This document shows positions 52,330-61,512 of a stretch of 64,000 nucleotides of DNA, piece by piece. This stretch comes from Pedobacter cryotolerans (GTDB taxonomy: Bacteria; Bacteroidota; Bacteroidia; Sphingobacteriales; Sphingobacteriaceae). The DNA lies in NCBI RefSeq assembly GCF_005116475.1, contig NZ_SWBO01000014.1, forward strand, positions 24,126 through 88,125, in the 5' to 3' direction. The notes beneath the pieces are model-generated. The model was not told the origin of the DNA. It did no database searches and was given only the letters and a program-made list of their open reading frames with translations. Each line of letters starts with the position of its first letter. The first letter of the stretch is position 1. The translations under genes were made by a program, and so were the position numbers.

Positions 52330-53874
52330 TTAGCTAATTTGATCAACGTTATTGGCTAAGTTACGGTAATTGATTTTTTCTTTAGGGTTTGTTCCGTTTA
52401 AAAACTCTTCAACATTGGTATAGCCATCACCATCAGCATCTAAAGCTCCATCTTTTGCATTTTTAGGATCGAGACCGTGTTTAATTTCCCAAGCATCTGG
52501 CATCCCATCTCCATCGGTATCAAGTGCCACATCAGCTTTGCTAAACGTTAAATTTGGATAACCACCAACCTCTGCAACATCTTTAATAATCCCTGTGGCT
52601 GTAAGGGTTTTACCACTTCTAACCATTTCTACTACTCTTGTATCAACAGCATCTCTTTTAGGTAAAGTTGCTCCTGCTTTTGCCAACACAGATTCATAAG
52701 CAAGCTCAGCTTTTTGATGTGGCGCTACTGGCCAACCTTCAAATGGTGTATTTACACGGGCTAAATTTTGTCCAACTGTTGCTTTAGGATCCGTTTTCAA
52801 TCGCATTCCTTTCCAATTGTCTTGAGTAATTTCGGCATTATTGTCCATTATATTTCCAGCTACATACCATTTTCCTGGTCGATTTGCTTCTTTGGCATAC
52901 CAGCCACCTTCGGCCCATGCACTACCTGGAGAATACATGCTACGTTCTTCAATACGAGCAAAAACGGCTTGCATATCTTTATTTGTTGCCGGACCAGCTT
53001 TATAATAATTGTTAATGAGATTTACCATCGAAGTTTCGTCACCACCATCCATAGTACGGTGGCGCCAATTGAAAACTACATTGTAACGGTAATCGAAAGG
53101 ACCAGACATACCAATCGATGGATTACGAGCGGTATTACTGGCAAAAAGATTATGGTGAAAAGTAGAAGGATTACCACCCCAAGTTCCGCCAAAAGCATGA
53201 CCTTTAGCATCTAAAGCCTCACTAGAAATTGTCCATTGTATGGTTACGTTTTCTGCAGCATCTTTAATTTGAGTTTTACCATCTAATGATGGTCTCATGT
53301 GTCTGTAAAGTGAGATATTTTCATCCATTCCCCAACTGGTTGAGCAATGATCAATAATGATGTGATGGTGTGGATTTCCACCAATGTTATCATCCCCCTG
53401 CCCGCCCATAGGCACACCTCTACGTACACGAAGGTGTCGGATAATTACGTTGTTAGTATTAATATTTAACGTTCCGGCGATACAAATACCATCGCCAGGT
53501 GCCGATTGGCCAGCTATGGTAAGATCGGGATGATCTATATTTAAATCTCCTTGAATTTTTATAGTCCCAGCAACCTTAAAAACTACAATACGTGGCTCTT
53601 TTGCCTCTACCGCTGCACGAAAACTACCTGTACCACTATCGTTTAAATTAGTAACTGCAATAACTTTACCGCCACGGCCACCCGTTGTAAACATACCACC
53701 ACCCCAAGCACCAGGGAATGCAGGAATTGCACCCTCGGGTAAACGAGGCGGATGAGGTGGAATTTGGCCAACTTCAGGAGTTATATTTAAATTTTGAGCG
53801 GCAGCTATATCAGTTAAAGAAATAAAGGCAAAACATAACAGCGTAGCAATGCTTAATTGATAAGAAATTTTCAT
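52330..53874 (-). CDS. Secreted pectate lyase (PL1-like)
   Basis: A 514-residue secreted protein. Signal peptide ends AAAQ (about residue 26). The parallel beta-helix domain starts AFPGAWGGGMFTTGGRGGKV and contains DLTIAGQSAPGDGICI and HHIIIDHCSTSWGMDENISL, typical of PL1 relatives found in Bacteroidetes. The end has two Asp-rich calcium-type motifs (DTDGDGMPDAWEIKHGLDP, DADGDGYTNVEEFLNGTNP), of the thrombospondin type-3/dockerin look. It should act on homogalacturonan. It is first in a two-gene operon with the larger lyase; no SusC/D pair adjoins, so uptake is served from elsewhere. Confidence 0.9.
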   Translation of the reverse strand: MKISYQLSIATLLCFAFISLTDIAAAQNLNITPEVGQIPPHPPRLPEGAIPAFPGAWGGGMFTTGGRGGKVIAVTNLNDSGTGSFRAAVEAKEPRIVVFKVAGTIKIQGDLNIDHPDLTIAGQSAPGDGICIAGTLNINTNNVIIRHLRVRRGVPMGGQGDDNIGGNPHHHIIIDHCSTSWGMDENISLYRHMRPSLDGKTQIKDAAENVTIQWTISSEALDAKGHAFGGTWGGNPSTFHHNLFASNTARNPSIGMSGPFDYRYNVVFNWRHRTMDGGDETSMVNLINNYYKAGPATNKDMQAVFARIEERSMYSPGSAWAEGGWYAKEANRPGKWYVAGNIMDNNAEITQDNWKGMRLKTDPKATVGQNLARVNTPFEGWPVAPHQKAELAYESVLAKAGATLPKRDAVDTRVVEMVRSGKTLTATGIIKDVAEVGGYPNLTFSKADVALDTDGDGMPDAWEIKHGLDPKNAKDGALDADGDGYTNVEEFLNGTNPKEKINYRNLANNVDQIS

Positions 53875-54475
53875 ACAAATTGGGTGATTGGATTTATTTT
53901 GGTTAGCAACAATAATTTAAATATAAAAAAAGCATTCGTGAATAAATGTAATATTTGTGTTAATAGCTCATTTATTGCAAAAAGAAATGATGGATTTAAA
54001 ATTTACAATACCACTCAATTGGCAATATTAGTTGTATTTTCATTTTACCAAACACAATAGAATGTGACAAACACTATACTAAGGAAATTACTGACCCTAG
54101 CTTTAATAATAATTAAGCTATTCTGGGTTGGTGTTTAGTTGTTGATGATTTTAAACGAGAGCTTATTGATCCAAAAGCTATAAATTGGGGTTATTTCAAA
54201 AAAAGCATAAAGCTGTACCGTAATTGATTTTAAAGATTGACCCCCCCCTATTAAGCGCATTACAATACCCAGTCTATTGACCTAATTATTTAATCCTTTA
54301 TAATTTAATTGTTTATTAAAAATAAGTTTTGTCATTCAGATCCGCCGCGGCTAATCTGGATGACAAAACAAGCTAAATTTTGCGTCATTTATATTGATTT
54401 TTATAAAAAAATTAACCCTGAAAATGACGAAACCACCAAATTTAATTTTTTAGAATTTTTAATTCTGATACAATC
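53875..54475. other. Non-coding region with C8 tract and short hairpin repeat
   Basis: A 601-bp gap with no convincing gene. It contains an unusual C8 run (54241-54248) and a short palindromic element (54327-54368). The promoter of the pectate lyase pair must be at its left end. Confidence 0.55.
54327..54368. repeat. Short palindromic element TTTTGTCATTCAGAT
   Basis: TTTTGTCATTCAGAT - CCGCCGCGGCT - AATCTGGATGACAAAA, a hairpin with one mismatch. Its ends TGTCATTC / GGATGACA are the same as those of the 72-bp repeats at 2074-3287, so it could be a shortened relative (inference). Confidence 0.7.
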
Positions 54476-54922
54476 TTAACCAATCGAGATTTGACGGCTG
54501 GTCATTTTTGCTTCCTCTTTTTTAGGAATTTGGATAAGCAGAATACCATCATTATACTTTGCTTGAATATGATGTTCATCGGCACTGTCTGGCAGAGTAA
54601 ATGAACGCGTAAAAGAGTTATAACTAAACTCTCGTCTGCTGTAGTTTTTATTATCGTGCTCATTTGACTGCTCTTTTTGCACAACTATGCTGAGCAGCTT
54701 ACGCTCCAGATTTACCTTAAAATCTTCTTTTCTTAAACCTGGTGCTGCCAACTCAATTTGATACTGATCTGCTGTTTCTGAAATATTTACCGCTGGCACC
54801 AAAGTTACCTCACGACCAGCAAAAAAACTGTCGGTAAAAATTGAATCGAAAACATGGTTAATTGATGGCACTAAACCTCTTTGATTGTTGTTTTTGTCTG
54901 CATTAAATTTAACTAGTGTCAT
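54476..54922 (-). CDS. Small heat shock protein Hsp20 (alpha-crystallin domain)
   Basis: A 148-residue chaperone that holds unfolding proteins. The alpha-crystallin domain spans about residues 42-140: VNISETADQYQIELAAPGLR, then KVNLERKLLSIVVQKEQ, the YSRREFSYNSFTRSFTLPD strand and AKYNDGILLIQIPKKEE with the conserved A-x-x-x-n-G-v-L motif. The N-terminal part is short (SINHVFDSIFTDSFF) and typical. It has a purine-rich ribosome site (AAAGGAGGAAAA) just upstream of its ATG, unusual in this genome and a sign of high expression. Confidence 0.96.
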   Translation of the reverse strand: MTLVKFNADKNNNQRGLVPSINHVFDSIFTDSFFAGREVTLVPAVNISETADQYQIELAAPGLRKEDFKVNLERKLLSIVVQKEQSNEHDNKNYSRREFSYNSFTRSFTLPDSADEHHIQAKYNDGILLIQIPKKEEAKMTSRQISIG

Positions 54923-55155
54923 TGGTTTTTCCTCCTTTAATTTTTGTTAATGATTTAAACTATGATTAATTAAAATGAGATTTACGATCTCGTTGAATAA
55001 ACAACAACCCTTATGCCAAGCCAGCAAAGCCCAATTTTTACTGAAAATATTTCAGGCAAAATGAAAAAAATTCAGTTTGGCTTTGACATTTTTTCATTTG
55101 CGAAGTAGATGGACACTTGAGCAAGCTATGTATCTATATGGTATTTAATAATTAA

Positions 55156-57981
55156 CTAAACGCACTCATCCAATAAGTACAAAATAGATTCGTAGTTTTT
55201 GCCCACCGCTTCAGATAAAGCAATTTCGCAAGTTTTGCCACTAGAATAATAACCAGCATATTCTTTTTGGTTCACCTCTGTGGCTTCTGGTTTGGTAGCG
55301 GAAGCAGTAAGCTCGGGGAATAAAAATCCTCTATCGCCTGCCATTCCGCAACAGCCCGCATTAACTGGCACATTAACTTCATCGGCCAGATGCCTAGCAA
55401 TACTAACAAATTTTGCCTCTAAACCCATTTTTTGAAGGGAACAAACTGGATGTAAAGTTATCTTATCTTTCTTTTTAGCAATGCTGATGTTTGGCAATAA
55501 ATAGTTTAAAATATAATCTACGCTATCAATAATCTGCATCGCATCAAATTTTTGCTTGTTCTCGGGGCTCAGTGCATGTCCACAATCTTGTAAGGTTAAA
55601 GTACAAGAACTAATATCCAAAACTATAGGCAAAGCACCATGATTGCTCCACTCCCACATTTTCTCAACTGTATCATTTACTGTGTGTTGATATGCACTAC
55701 TGAAACCCTTTGATGAGAATATTTGTCCGCAACAAGTACCAGAAATATCTTTAGGAATAGTGAAACCAACATTCGCTTTATTAGAAATACTCACAAAAGT
55801 TTCGATGATATTTTTCTTATCTGCTGCAGCGCCACCCATTACCCTCGATATACAAGTTGGATAATAAACTACAGTTGCTTTGTTGGTAGAAATTTTATCC
55901 GATAGGTAATGATTAAAATTTTTGGTTGGATGAATTTGATTAGACCAGAGCGGCATTGCAGGAACAACTTTTTTAACTGTTCGGGTGAAATTCAACATCG
56001 CATTTTTGCCAAAAACCTTGTTAAATATAGTGGCCGATTTAATACCTACACTAACAATTTGCGTTATAGGTTTAAAGTTTTTAGCAACTTTTAAGGCTAC
56101 TCCATTTGCAAATGCGCTGTGATTTTCTCTTCTTAATCTTTTTACCAAAGAGCCTGTGTTAATATCAACCGGACAAGCAGTAGCACACAATCCATCAACC
56201 GCACAAGTATCTAAACCATCATATTGGTACTGATTTAAAAGCTCCTTGTAAGGTGCTGTTTCGCCTTTTCTTTTTAAGCTCAATAACTCACGCCTAACTA
56301 CAATTCTTCTTCTTGGCGTAAGCGTAATATTGCGGCTCGGACATTTATATTCGCAAAAACCGCACTCCATGCATTTATCTACTTCTTCCTCAACTTTTGG
56401 TAAATCTTTTAAATTTTTAATGTGAGCGTTTCTATCATCGTTGATAATTACACCTGGATTTAATAAGTTTTGTGGGTCGATAACGCTTTTTAAACGTTTC
56501 ATGATTTGGTAAATCTCATTACCCCATTCAGTAGCTACAAATGGTGCCATATTTCTACCAGTGCCATGTTCGGCTTTTAAAGCACCTTTATATTTATCCA
56601 CCACTAAAGCAACAACTTCCTTTAAAAAGCTATCGTAACGTGTAATTTCTGTTGCCGTATCAAATGCCTGTGTTACCACAAAGTGGATGTTACCATCTTT
56701 TGCATGACCGAAAATAATAGCATTATCGTAACTGTATTTTTTAAACAATTGTTGAAGATCTAAAATGGCATCGCCCAAACGTTCTACCGGCACTGCGATA
56801 TCTTCTAAAATTACGGTTGTACCACTTGCCCTCACCGAACCTACAGAAGGGAACATCCCTTTTCTCACTTTCCATAAAAATGCTTGCTCATCAGGATCTG
56901 CCGTAAAACTAGGCATTTCTAATAACGACAGATCTGGTGCTACCGATAAAAAGTTAGCAGCTTTAATTTGCAACTCTTCTACGCTATTTCCTTGATATTC
57001 AACGAGCAAAGCTGATGCAGTTGAAGAAAGTGTTTTGATGATTGAAGGTACACCCTTCATCAATTCTATTGAACGTAAAGATGCTCTATCCATTAATTCT
57101 ACAGCCTCTGCACCAGAATTACTTAGCGGAACAATAGCCCTACAAGCTGCGTAAATATCTTGAAAATACAGCAATGCGGTAGACTTAACAGGATAATCTG
57201 GAACTGTATTTAAAACAGCTTCCGAAATAAAACCTAAAGTTCCTTCTGCACCAATTAACACATGTGCTAAGATATCAAGCGGTTCTTGATAATCAATAAA
57301 TGCATTTACTGCGTAACCAACAGTGTTTTTGGTTTTATATTTATGTCTAATTAAATCGAACAGCGTAGCATCACCTAAAATTTGTTGGCGAAGCGTGGCT
57401 ATTTCATCGTAAATTTCTGCACATTCATTTCGGAAACTCGCATAATCAGCTGAGTTTTCTGTACTATAACATCTACCGTTTGGTAAAATAAATTTAATGT
57501 ATTTAACCGTATGATAAGAGTTCTTACTTACGCCACAGCACATTCCACTAGCATTGTTAGATAAAATACCGCCCATCATAGCCGAGTTGATGCTTGCTGG
57601 ATCTGGACCTATTTTTTTGCCGTATTTTTTAAGTTCGCTATTTACAATGGCTCCAATAACGCCAGGATGCACCCTAACGGTTTCACCTTTATCTTCTACC
57701 CTTACAAAATTCCAATGCTGACTTAAATCTACCAAAATGCCATCAGAAACTGATTGACCAGACAAACTAGTACCAGCAGCACGAAAAGTAACTGGTATTT
57801 GGTGTTGATGTGAAAATTTAAACAACGAAATTACTTCTTGATCTGAAACTGGCTGTACAACTGCTTTAGGACGGAGGTAATAAAAACCTGCATCTGAAGC
57901 AAAGGATACTACATCTATTAATCTGTCTTTAATGCGATCTGAAGGGATAATTTCGGCTAATGATTTTCCTATGGTAGACAT
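55156..57981 (-). CDS. FAD-binding oxidase fused to Fe-S/CCG domain (D-lactate dehydrogenase, GlcD-GlcF type)
   Basis: A 941-residue fusion. The N-terminal FAD domain (PVTFRAAGTSLSGQSVSDGI, then INSAMMGGILSNNASGMCCG) and the linked C-domain (LKAEHGTGRNMAPFV) match GlcD/Dld. Residues about 530-600 carry two 4Fe-4S sets (CMECGFCEYKCPS, CAVDGLCATACPVDIN). The C-terminal third has two Cys-rich CCG-like parts (YYPTCISR, GTCCGQ, LHPVCSLQKMG, NAGCCGMAGDRG). The enzyme should oxidise D-lactate or glycolate and pass electrons to the quinone pool. It stands alone. Confidence 0.9.
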   Translation of the reverse strand: MSTIGKSLAEIIPSDRIKDRLIDVVSFASDAGFYYLRPKAVVQPVSDQEVISLFKFSHQHQIPVTFRAAGTSLSGQSVSDGILVDLSQHWNFVRVEDKGETVRVHPGVIGAIVNSELKKYGKKIGPDPASINSAMMGGILSNNASGMCCGVSKNSYHTVKYIKFILPNGRCYSTENSADYASFRNECAEIYDEIATLRQQILGDATLFDLIRHKYKTKNTVGYAVNAFIDYQEPLDILAHVLIGAEGTLGFISEAVLNTVPDYPVKSTALLYFQDIYAACRAIVPLSNSGAEAVELMDRASLRSIELMKGVPSIIKTLSSTASALLVEYQGNSVEELQIKAANFLSVAPDLSLLEMPSFTADPDEQAFLWKVRKGMFPSVGSVRASGTTVILEDIAVPVERLGDAILDLQQLFKKYSYDNAIIFGHAKDGNIHFVVTQAFDTATEITRYDSFLKEVVALVVDKYKGALKAEHGTGRNMAPFVATEWGNEIYQIMKRLKSVIDPQNLLNPGVIINDDRNAHIKNLKDLPKVEEEVDKCMECGFCEYKCPSRNITLTPRRRIVVRRELLSLKRKGETAPYKELLNQYQYDGLDTCAVDGLCATACPVDINTGSLVKRLRRENHSAFANGVALKVAKNFKPITQIVSVGIKSATIFNKVFGKNAMLNFTRTVKKVVPAMPLWSNQIHPTKNFNHYLSDKISTNKATVVYYPTCISRVMGGAAADKKNIIETFVSISNKANVGFTIPKDISGTCCGQIFSSKGFSSAYQHTVNDTVEKMWEWSNHGALPIVLDISSCTLTLQDCGHALSPENKQKFDAMQIIDSVDYILNYLLPNISIAKKKDKITLHPVCSLQKMGLEAKFVSIARHLADEVNVPVNAGCCGMAGDRGFLFPELTASATKPEATEVNQKEYAGYYSSGKTCEIALSEAVGKNYESILYLLDECV

Positions 57982-58132
57982 GTATGTTATCTTTTGATGT
58001 GGATAAAATCGAACAATATTTTTCTATCATTCAATTTTAATTCTAATAAATCAATTTAATCGGTCGATTTATAATTTATCCCAAATATATAACATCTAGT
58101 AGCAGAATAAAACCTCAGCTTCAATTTTGAAA

Positions 58133-58163
58133 CAAAAAAAAGAGGCTACAACTTGTAACCTCT
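58133..58163 (-). terminator. Intrinsic terminator after the YtxH-like small gene
   Basis: Minus-strand AGAGGTTAC - AAGTT - GTAGCCTCT followed by TTTTTTT; a 9-bp stem with one mismatch, about 20 bp after the stop codon at 58184. Confidence 0.85.
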
Positions 58164-58183
58164 CCATTTTTTATTATCATTTC

Positions 58184-58378
58184 CTATCTAGGTAAATCAT
58201 CCGTCATGTATTTAGCTTCAAGGTCTTCTTTGTAGCCTTTTGCTTTTTCAATCCATTCAGGTGCTTTTTCCTTTAAATCATCAACCATCGTTCTTCCGGT
58301 TAATTCATTTGGCTTGGTAACGTATTTGTAAGCGCCATATAAAGCTGCTCCAATTAATGCTGTTCTAAATAATCCCAT
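58184..58378 (-). CDS. Small YtxH-like hypothetical protein
   Basis: A 64-residue protein with a short N-terminal hydrophobic stretch (FRTALIGAALYGAYKYV) and a charged helical tail (MVDDLKEKAPEWIEKAKGY). This resembles YtxH-type stress proteins, though the family match is loose. It has its own terminator and stands alone. Confidence 0.65.
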   Translation of the reverse strand: MGLFRTALIGAALYGAYKYVTKPNELTGRTMVDDLKEKAPEWIEKAKGYKEDLEAKYMTDDLPR

Positions 58379-58494
58379 GGTATATGTTTTTAATTTTTAT
58401 AACAAAACGCAATTGCTAAACAATTGTTTTATTAAATATAAATTCTATTAACCTGAGTACGATTATTGTTATCGTTTTATAACACCCCGGTCTG

Positions 58495-58574
58495 CGACCA
58501 CCCTCCGACGTGTCGGAGGGAATTACGACCTCCATTCCCCTCCTTTGGAGGGGTGCCTGAAAGGCGAGGTGGTT
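58495..58574. repeat. Dispersed GC-rich hairpin element
   Basis: Two local hairpins, CCCTCCGACGTGTCGGAGGG (58501-58520) and CCCCTCC-TTT-GGAGGGG (58537-58553), inside an outer inverted pair ACCACC / GGTGGT. GC content is far above the local average. Elements with this look (CCTCCTTTGGAGGGGTGCC) are scattered in Sphingobacteria, from memory. Confidence 0.7.
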
Positions 58575-58640
58575 AAAACCGCAATAAACTGCTTATATGA
58601 AGTCCAATTACAGATTAATAATCGAACTCAGGTTATTAAG

Positions 58641-59486
58641 CTATTTTACCCTATGGTACACTTTTTTAGTTGAGCCACTTGTTAGCATCATCCTGTTTGC
58701 TTCTGCATAAAAATTAACAGGAGCTTTTTGTTTAGTTATTGGGTTAACAAGGTACAAAATTTTACCTACGGTGTACCATTCCATTTTTTGCACCGAGCCT
58801 GGTTTTGCACTTTCAATCGTAATTCCATTAGATCCACCAGCACTTTTACCTGTCCAAATAGCAGCAACACCATTAGCATCTAACTTTACAAAATAATCTG
58901 TAGCAAACGAAGTATAGAATTCTCCGCTACCACTGCTTAATACTTCTGTATTACGCCAAGTACCGATTAGCATTGGATTTTTGTTTGTATTTGCTGTATT
59001 TGTTATTGTTGTTGTTACCTTGTTTAGGATCAAATTAACCAACTGATTATTTTGCTCGGGAACAGTGAATGAAAAATCGAGCAACTCTCCTCTTCTTTCT
59101 GCTTTAAAATTATAGGCTTTACCTGTTTGGTCTTCAACAATTTTACCAGTACAAATTAAATTTCTTACACTGCCGTTAATTTTTGCTTGTTCACCGTTCA
59201 TCAGAAATGTACCTGTTACAACATCGGCATTTGCCGATAAGGTGATGAAAATCTCCTTTTCTTGATAAGTTACCGCATAAGATCCAGCGAAATTATGAGT
59301 TTGTTTTTTAACAATGGCTGTATTTTTTTTTACTTGGGTAACTTTAGACTTTAAAATAACCACATTTTTAGTGGTTACTTTTGGCTTAACCTGACCCTGT
59401 GCAATATGAGTTTCAGTGCAGGTAACTATACACAAAAGCATCAGGTACAGAGGGAAACTTGAAAGTGTTTTTTGAATGATCAGCAT
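58641..59486 (-). CDS. Secreted hypothetical protein
   Basis: A 281-residue protein with an N-terminal hydrophobic signal (LYLMLLCIVTCTETHIAQGQ), a Lys/Val-rich linker (KPKVTTKNVVILKSKVTQVK) and a beta-rich body. Its first part (FAGSYAVTYQEKEIFITLSA, VVTGTFLMNGEQAKINGSVR) recalls lipocalin-like or DUF-type binding domains, and the rest (MLIGTWRNTEVLSSGSGEFY) repeats such a pattern, so it may be two related half barrels. I do not recognise a named family. Confidence 0.7.
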   Translation of the reverse strand: MLIIQKTLSSFPLYLMLLCIVTCTETHIAQGQVKPKVTTKNVVILKSKVTQVKKNTAIVKKQTHNFAGSYAVTYQEKEIFITLSANADVVTGTFLMNGEQAKINGSVRNLICTGKIVEDQTGKAYNFKAERRGELLDFSFTVPEQNNQLVNLILNKVTTTITNTANTNKNPMLIGTWRNTEVLSSGSGEFYTSFATDYFVKLDANGVAAIWTGKSAGGSNGITIESAKPGSVQKMEWYTVGKILYLVNPITKQKAPVNFYAEANRMMLTSGSTKKVYHRVK

Positions 59487-59550
59487 AAGATTAATTTATT
59501 AATCAAATATCAACAGCGCAAACTGATTATCCTATACCTGAATTGGGTGA

Positions 59551-59582
59551 AAAAAAAAGCTATCCGAACTTGGATAGCTTTT
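59551..59582 (-). terminator. Intrinsic terminator of the second alcohol dehydrogenase gene
   Basis: Minus-strand AAAGCTATCC - AAGTTC - GGATAGCTTTTTTTT: a 10-bp perfect stem with a T tract, 27 bp after the stop at 59609. Confidence 0.88.
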
Positions 59583-59608
59583 AAAATAATTTTAGGAGAT
59601 AATGCTAA

Positions 59609-60646
59609 TTAAAGAGTTGCAATATCAATCACAAAACGATACCTCACATCACCTTTAACCATACGCTCATAAGCAGTTGTAATATCTTTAATATCAATTA
59701 ACTCGATATCAGATACGATGTTATGTTCTGCACAAAAATCTAACATATCTTGAGTTTCGGCTATGCCTCCAATACCAGAACCCGCTAAACTTTTACGACC
59801 ACCAATTAAAGAAAATGGATGAATTGCGTATGGAGCTGGCACACCAACCACAATGTGCACCCCATTGGTACGCAATAAGCCTAAATACAAGTTCATATCA
59901 TGATCTGCAGAAACTGTATCTAAAATAAAATCGAAGCTTCCTCTTACGGCATCCAGTTGTGCTTTATCTTTTGTTACCACAAAGTGATGTGCACCTAATT
60001 CTTTAGCTGCTGCTTCTTTACTTGGCGAAGTACTTAAAACCGTAACCTCTGCACCAAAAGCAACCCCAAATTTAACAGCCATGTGTCCTAAACCACCTAA
60101 ACCTAAAACAGCTAATTTATGTCCTTTGCCAACTTTCCAATGTCTAAGTGGAGAATAAGTGGTAATACCAGCACATAACAACGGAGCAGTTGCTGCTAAT
60201 GGCAATTTTTCAGAAATATGTAATACAAACTCTTCTCTCACTACGATATTGTTCGAGTAACCACCATAGGTAGGTACTCCATCTCTGCCTTTGTTGTTGT
60301 AAGTTTGCGTATTTCCATCTTCACAATACTGTTCTAAATCAGCTTTACAGTTTTCGCAAACCTGACAAGAATCTACCATACATCCCACACCAGCTAAATC
60401 GCCTACTTTAAAGTTTTTAACGTGATCACCTACTTTAACAATTTTACCTACAATTTCATGTCCTGGTACCATAGGGAATAAACCCGGAAACCAATCATTT
60501 TTAATTTGGTGTAAATCACTATGGCAAACCCCACAAAATTGAATTTCAATTTGTACGTCGTGGGCGCCTACATCTCTGCGTTCAAAATCCCAAGCAGTTA
60601 AATCCGACTCTGGAGATTGTGCAGCATATCCTTTTGATTGTATCAT
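59609..60646 (-). CDS. NAD(P)-dependent alcohol dehydrogenase (YahK/cinnamyl alcohol dehydrogenase type)
   Basis: A 345-residue zinc medium-chain dehydrogenase. The start GYAAQSPESDLTAWDFERRD is typical for the YahK/CAD group. Zinc residues appear in CGVCHSDLHQIKNDWFPG and PGHEIVGKIVKVG; the structural lobe is CMVDSCQVCENCKADLEQYC; the Rossmann motif is GLGGLGHMAVKFGVAFGAEV. These enzymes reduce many aldehydes, mostly with NADPH. It differs clearly in type from the AdhP-like gene at 3735. It stands alone with its own terminator and has no FNR-like box upstream. Confidence 0.94.
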   Translation of the reverse strand: MIQSKGYAAQSPESDLTAWDFERRDVGAHDVQIEIQFCGVCHSDLHQIKNDWFPGLFPMVPGHEIVGKIVKVGDHVKNFKVGDLAGVGCMVDSCQVCENCKADLEQYCEDGNTQTYNNKGRDGVPTYGGYSNNIVVREEFVLHISEKLPLAATAPLLCAGITTYSPLRHWKVGKGHKLAVLGLGGLGHMAVKFGVAFGAEVTVLSTSPSKEAAAKELGAHHFVVTKDKAQLDAVRGSFDFILDTVSADHDMNLYLGLLRTNGVHIVVGVPAPYAIHPFSLIGGRKSLAGSGIGGIAETQDMLDFCAEHNIVSDIELIDIKDITTAYERMVKGDVRYRFVIDIATL

Positions 60647-60736
60647 TTTTTTAGTTTAATATTTTAACGTAAAGTTAATGGATTGGCAATTTAATTTTTA
60701 TGTACTATAAAATTATGGCTAAACGATTACACAGTA

Positions 60737-60856
60737 TTATTTTTTTGCCTTGGTTTTAGGCACGCAATTGGGAACCTTTTTGCCAGCTTTAAGTTTTGTG
60801 CCTACCCTTTTGTAGTTTTTCCAGCAGGGATTAGATTTTGATCTTTTCTGTGCCAT
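60737..60856 (-). CDS. 39-residue basic protein with PCWKxY...VPNCVP pattern
   Basis: A very short gene missed by length cut-offs: it starts MAQKRSKSNPCWKNYKRVGT and continues KLKAGKKVPNCVPKTKAKK. The pattern P-C-W-K-x-Y-x-x-x-G-T-K-x-K-x-G-K-x-V-P-N-C-V-P recurs in small proteins of many bacteria and phages (from memory, a DUF without function). The charge is strongly positive with two Cys, which suggests binding of nucleic acid or a metal. It lies 10 bp after the acidic repeat gene on the same strand. Confidence 0.7.
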   Translation of the reverse strand: MAQKRSKSNPCWKNYKRVGTKLKAGKKVPNCVPKTKAKK

Positions 60857-60865
60857 ATTCAACAT

Positions 60866-61321
60866 TTAAGGACTAACTGTTTCTATTTGATCTCTCTCAT
60901 CATCTTCTTCCTTTTGCACCGTTTCATCTCCATTTTCAGAATTATCTCCGTCACTTGCATTTTCAATAGCTGTTACTTCTTCTTGCACCACTTCATTTTC
61001 GTTAGTATTTTCTTCGTCCTTATCACCGCTATTATCTGCTGTAGGCTTTACTTCATCTTCACTTTCCGATGGATTTACTGCTTTTTCCTTATCAGGAACA
61101 ACGGTTTCAATCTCCGCAGTGCCTTCATCCTCCTTTTTATCTTCTGTTGCTACAGATTGATTTTCAGCAGCTTCTTCTTTATCACCTTTAGGCTTTTCCG
61201 TTTCAGTTGTTGGAACTACATTTTTTTCTGTATCTGGCGTAACAGTTTCTATTTCCATCTGTACTTGATCAGTAGGTTTTGGGTTTTCATTAACTTTACT
61301 TTCATTTTTAGAATTTTCCAT
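60866..61321 (-). CDS. Acidic low-complexity protein with IETV repeats
   Basis: A 151-residue, very acidic, probably unfolded protein (Glu, Asp, Asn, Thr and Lys dominate; no Cys). Three related repeats occur: IETVTPDTEK, IETVVPDKEK and a terminal IETVSP. The Met at 61321 (MENSKNESKVNEN) is chosen, because the longer frame (61360) adds a hydrophobic stretch that looks like untranslated leader. Next to it lies the strongly basic 39-residue gene, in the same direction, so the two products might bind each other (inference). Confidence 0.7.
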   Translation of the reverse strand: MENSKNESKVNENPKPTDQVQMEIETVTPDTEKNVVPTTETEKPKGDKEEAAENQSVATEDKKEDEGTAEIETVVPDKEKAVNPSESEDEVKPTADNSGDKDEENTNENEVVQEEVTAIENASDGDNSENGDETVQKEEDDERDQIETVSP

Positions 61322-61458
61322 AGCTTTAAGTTTTATTCTAATGAAATATAAAAAAGCCATAAATTGTTTGATTGGTTAAATAAGATGAGAATTTTTTGTG
61401 CTTATTTACAGGGCTTTACAGTTAAATATTATTCTATTTTATAATTTCTCAAAAATAA

Positions 61459-61489
61459 TTGGGCAAATAAATTTTAATTTCTATATTTG
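61459..61489 (+). promoter_or_regulatory. Bacteroidetes-type promoter of tRNA-Lys
   Basis: TTG (61459-61461), 20 bp, then TATATTTG (61482-61489): the -33/-7 spacing of the main sigma factor of Bacteroidetes. It sits about 24 bp before the mature tRNA start. Confidence 0.75.
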
Positions 61490-61512
61490 CACCTCCTTAA
61501 ACAAAAGGAATT

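Noticed and set aside
53857..54060. A 67-residue open frame on the plus strand
   Set aside because: It overlaps the signal-peptide start and promoter of the pectate lyase gene and has no family-like pattern.
57994..58007. FNR-like box TTGATGTGGATAAA before the D-lactate dehydrogenase gene
   Set aside because: One half site is mismatched, and the site lies only 13 bp upstream of the start codon, too close for activation.
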